The notes under the pieces were generated by a model. The model made no database searches and was not told the origin of the DNA. It was given only the letters and a program-made list of their open reading frames with translations. From NCBI GenBank assembly GCA_021797355.1, contig JAJZZX010000006.1, positions 56,178 through 120,177 on the forward strand: a stretch of DNA of 64,000 nt. Reading direction: 5' to 3'. The stretch is from Thermoplasmata archaeon. GTDB lineage: Archaea > Thermoplasmatota > Thermoplasmata > Thermoplasmatales > Thermoplasmataceae. A program made the position numbers and the translations under genes. Positions 62,703 to 64,000 of this stretch are shown here, piece after piece. How positions within the stretch are numbered: position 1 is the stretch's first letter; each line of letters opens with the position of its first letter.

Positions 62703-63533
62703 TTGGACCGGTCGGGATTTGAACCCGAGGCCTCCTGCTTGCAAAACACAAAAACATTGCCTCCGGCATCAGAATATATCAAGGAACTGGATAAATGGAT
62801 GGACCATAAGGGATTCAGCAATGGATACAAAAATGACATCCATCGTTATCTAAAACCTCTTGAAAATCTGGAAATTCATGATATTTCTGAATTAAGGGGA
62901 ATCATCTCAAAGAGCACATCTTCAATGATCCTTACCGTGACCAGGGCATACATCAACTTTCTCCTGGAGAATGAAATAATCAATGAAGAGACTGCACTCT
63001 ATTTCAGGAAGGCACTCCCTTCAAGAAAAACAACTGTTGACGGGTACATTCCCAATGACCAGGATGTCAGGAATGCATATCAGAAAATCAAGCAGGAAAA
63101 GGATCGCATTCTCTTTCAAATACTGGCATTCTCGGGTATCAGGATAACAGAACTCGTTAAAATGCTCAAGGAATTTGACCAGTCCATACTCATAACCGAT
63201 AAGGAGATCTCAAAATACCCTCTGAACTACAACAGGGGCAATAAAAGGTCCCAGTATGTTTACATGCCTACGTATCTGGCCAAAAAACTTCATCGGTTCT
63301 ATATCAACAAGGATACAGTTTCCAGGAAGCTTAGACAGTATGGGATAGCCACGAAATACCTCAGGAAATGGTTCTATAACTTCCTCATAATGAACAATGT
63401 ACCGGAGTCAGTGGCAGATTTCATTGAGGGTAGAGTTCCGGAATCAGTTGGATCCATGCATTACCTTGCCAGGGTGAAGCAGGCGGACTACTGGTATGAA
63501 AAAGTGTGTGAATACTTATGTGAAATCTCATAA
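62703..63533 (+). CDS. SSV-type integrase, C-terminal part (int(C)) beginning in a half-tRNA
   Basis: 276 residues. It begins LDRSGFEPEASCLQN, which is the antisense of a tRNA T-arm and anticodon arm, then a core-binding region (YIKELDKWMDHKGFSNGY) and a catalytic domain with Arg in AFSGIRITELV, KYLRKWFYNF and the end motif GRVPESVGSMHYLARVKQ with the Tyr. SSV-type integrases carry the attachment site near their N terminus and are split on integration; this length and start are those of the C-terminal piece. No N-terminal piece is in the window. Confidence 0.85.
   Translation: MDRSGFEPEASCLQNTKTLPPASEYIKELDKWMDHKGFSNGYKNDIHRYLKPLENLEIHDISELRGIISKSTSSMILTVTRAYINFLLENEIINEETALYFRKALPSRKTTVDGYIPNDQDVRNAYQKIKQEKDRILFQILAFSGIRITELVKMLKEFDQSILITDKEISKYPLNYNRGNKRSQYVYMPTYLAKKLHRFYINKDTVSRKLRQYGIATKYLRKWFYNFLIMNNVPESVADFIEGRVPESVGSMHYLARVKQADYWYEKVCEYLCEIS
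62704..62746 (-). other. 3' half of tRNA-Ala(UGC), attachment site (att)
   Basis: The minus strand reads anticodon loop TTTGCAA (anticodon TGC), stem GCAGG, T-arm TCGGG TTCAAAT CCCGA and acceptor strand CCGGTCC plus A73. T70 matches the G3-U70 identity pair of tRNA-Ala. The 5' half is absent, so it is an integration remnant and not a working tRNA gene. It is read through by the integrase frame on the plus strand. Confidence 0.85.
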
Positions 63534-63581
63534 ATATATAATTTCCTCAAAAAATCAAGAATAACAAAGTCACTCTGGTTC

Positions 63582-63872
63582 TCACTGAGAATTCTTCAAA
63601 ATATGAAATAACATCACCGCGACAGACAGAAAAGCTATAGACAACAAGAGAAATATCCAACCAAACGGGTCAGGAAAAAATGTGTATATATGTGTAAATG
63701 GAATTGTGCCACCCGAGGTATTTAGTCCAGTAGAAGGTCTGGTGATGGTAAGGTTGAAAACGTTTGTGAACGTAGAAAGAGCAAATAAAACCAAAGATGT
63801 TACGAAGAGAAATAAGAATATCCATGCTGTCTGCTTCTTTCTGAAGAGTTCTCTAAATTTTTCAGTGTTCAA
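63582..63872 (-). CDS. Two-helix membrane protein of the integrated element
   Basis: 96 residues. Basic N terminus (MNTEKFRELFRKKQ), helix IFLFLFVTSLVLFALSTF, exported loop (RPSTGLNTSGGTIPFTHIYT) and helix GWIFLLLSIAFLSVAVMLF. TTG start with GAGGTGA about seven bases upstream; the ribosome binding site overlaps the stop of the next frame on the right. No family recognised. Convergent with the integrase part. Confidence 0.65.
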   Translation of the reverse strand: MNTEKFRELFRKKQTAWIFLFLFVTSLVLFALSTFTNVFNLTITRPSTGLNTSGGTIPFTHIYTFFPDPFGWIFLLLSIAFLSVAVMLFHILKNSQ

Positions 63873-63883
63873 TGTTGTTCACC

Positions 63884-64000
63884 TCAGGAAAGCTGTGGAA
63901 CATTCATGTGGGTACCCATGCTCAATACAATGTAGTACTCGCAAGTGAAAAAATAGTAGCAGGTAGTATAATATGGCCCAAAGGTCAGTTGAATATTATA
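63884..64000 (-). CDS. C-terminal end of an unrecognised gene cut by the window edge
   Basis: Open for 38 codons from the edge, rich in Tyr, Phe and Thr (YNIQLTFGPYYTTCYYFFTC at the cut end) and ending VLSMGTHMNVPQLS. Its TGA overlaps the GAGGTGA ribosome binding site of the membrane gene, as in an operon. Too little is visible to name. Confidence 0.4.
   Translation of the reverse strand, partial: YNIQLTFGPYYTTCYYFFTCEYYIVLSMGTHMNVPQLS

Noticed and set aside
1..64000. CRISPR arrays, insertion sequences, rRNA genes
   Set aside because: No regularly spaced repeats, no transposase gene with terminal repeats and no rRNA sequence were seen.

Overview
The window looks like chromosomal DNA of a thermoacidophilic archaeon of the order Thermoplasmatales. 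The genus cannot be fixed from sequence alone. Supporting signs are archaeal information-processing genes (EF-1A, EF-2, S10, S17e, L10e, L40e, RpoL, aIF5A, Cdc6, Csl4, Lsm, archaeosine synthase), many genes whose start codon lies about 25 bases from a TATA box (leaderless transcripts), a bacterial-type GrpE-DnaK-DnaJ operon, a bifunctional FBP aldolase/phosphatase, a PGI/PMI, and a quinol/copper-linked terminal oxidase with a membrane-anchored cupredoxin.

Layout. 1-2313: N-terminal 771 codons of SMC, cut by the window edge. 2406-5164: thiolase, 3-hydroxyacyl-CoA dehydrogenase, enoyl-CoA hydratase (acyl-CoA cycle). 5216-9520: S17e, a universal stress protein and the Hsp70 operon. 9568-10849: RpoL and a THUMP-type tRNA methyltransferase. 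11066-12836: a microgene, a cysteine-free SQR-like flavoprotein and a DUF1641 partner. 12896-15449: an orphan protein, OsmC and threonine synthase. 15494-19370: EF-1A, S10, EF-2. 19546-24903: a LigB-like enzyme, a 30-residue membrane microprotein, PGI/PMI, an Rqc2/NFACT protein, a CoxG-like protein and a thioesterase. 24906-30850: terminal oxidase (small subunit, CoxII, CoxI, cupredoxin), then heme O synthase and two membrane proteins. 31020-39465: FBP aldolase/phosphatase, a site-2 protease, L40e-PurQ, a UPF0200 kinase-like protein, 2-oxoacid:ferredoxin oxidoreductase and LysE. 39522-49128: methyltransferase, Cdc6, FolC, an AlaX-like protein, transporters, an AbrB regulator, L10e, agmatinase and aIF5A. 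49200-59334: an MTA/SAH deaminase, a six-gene MoxR-DUF58-surface glycoprotein operon, and archaeosine synthase. 59384-61309: Csl4, a coiled-coil microprotein, Lsm and peroxiredoxin.

61407 to the right edge is an integration region. A tyrosine recombinase broken by an in-frame amber codon ends against a 3' half of tRNA-Ala(UGC). That half-tRNA doubles as the first codons of an SSV-type integrase C-terminal part. This is the expected left junction of an integrated element that continues beyond base 64000.

No CRISPR array, rRNA gene, complete tRNA gene or insertion sequence was found. The strongest oddities are: purQ apparently starting at ACG; the AlaX homologue with all four zinc ligands replaced; the SQR homologue with no cysteine; the MoxR-DUF58 surface operon with a palindrome at its promoter; and the partitioned-integrase junction. 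No stretch longer than 300 bases lacks a gene.
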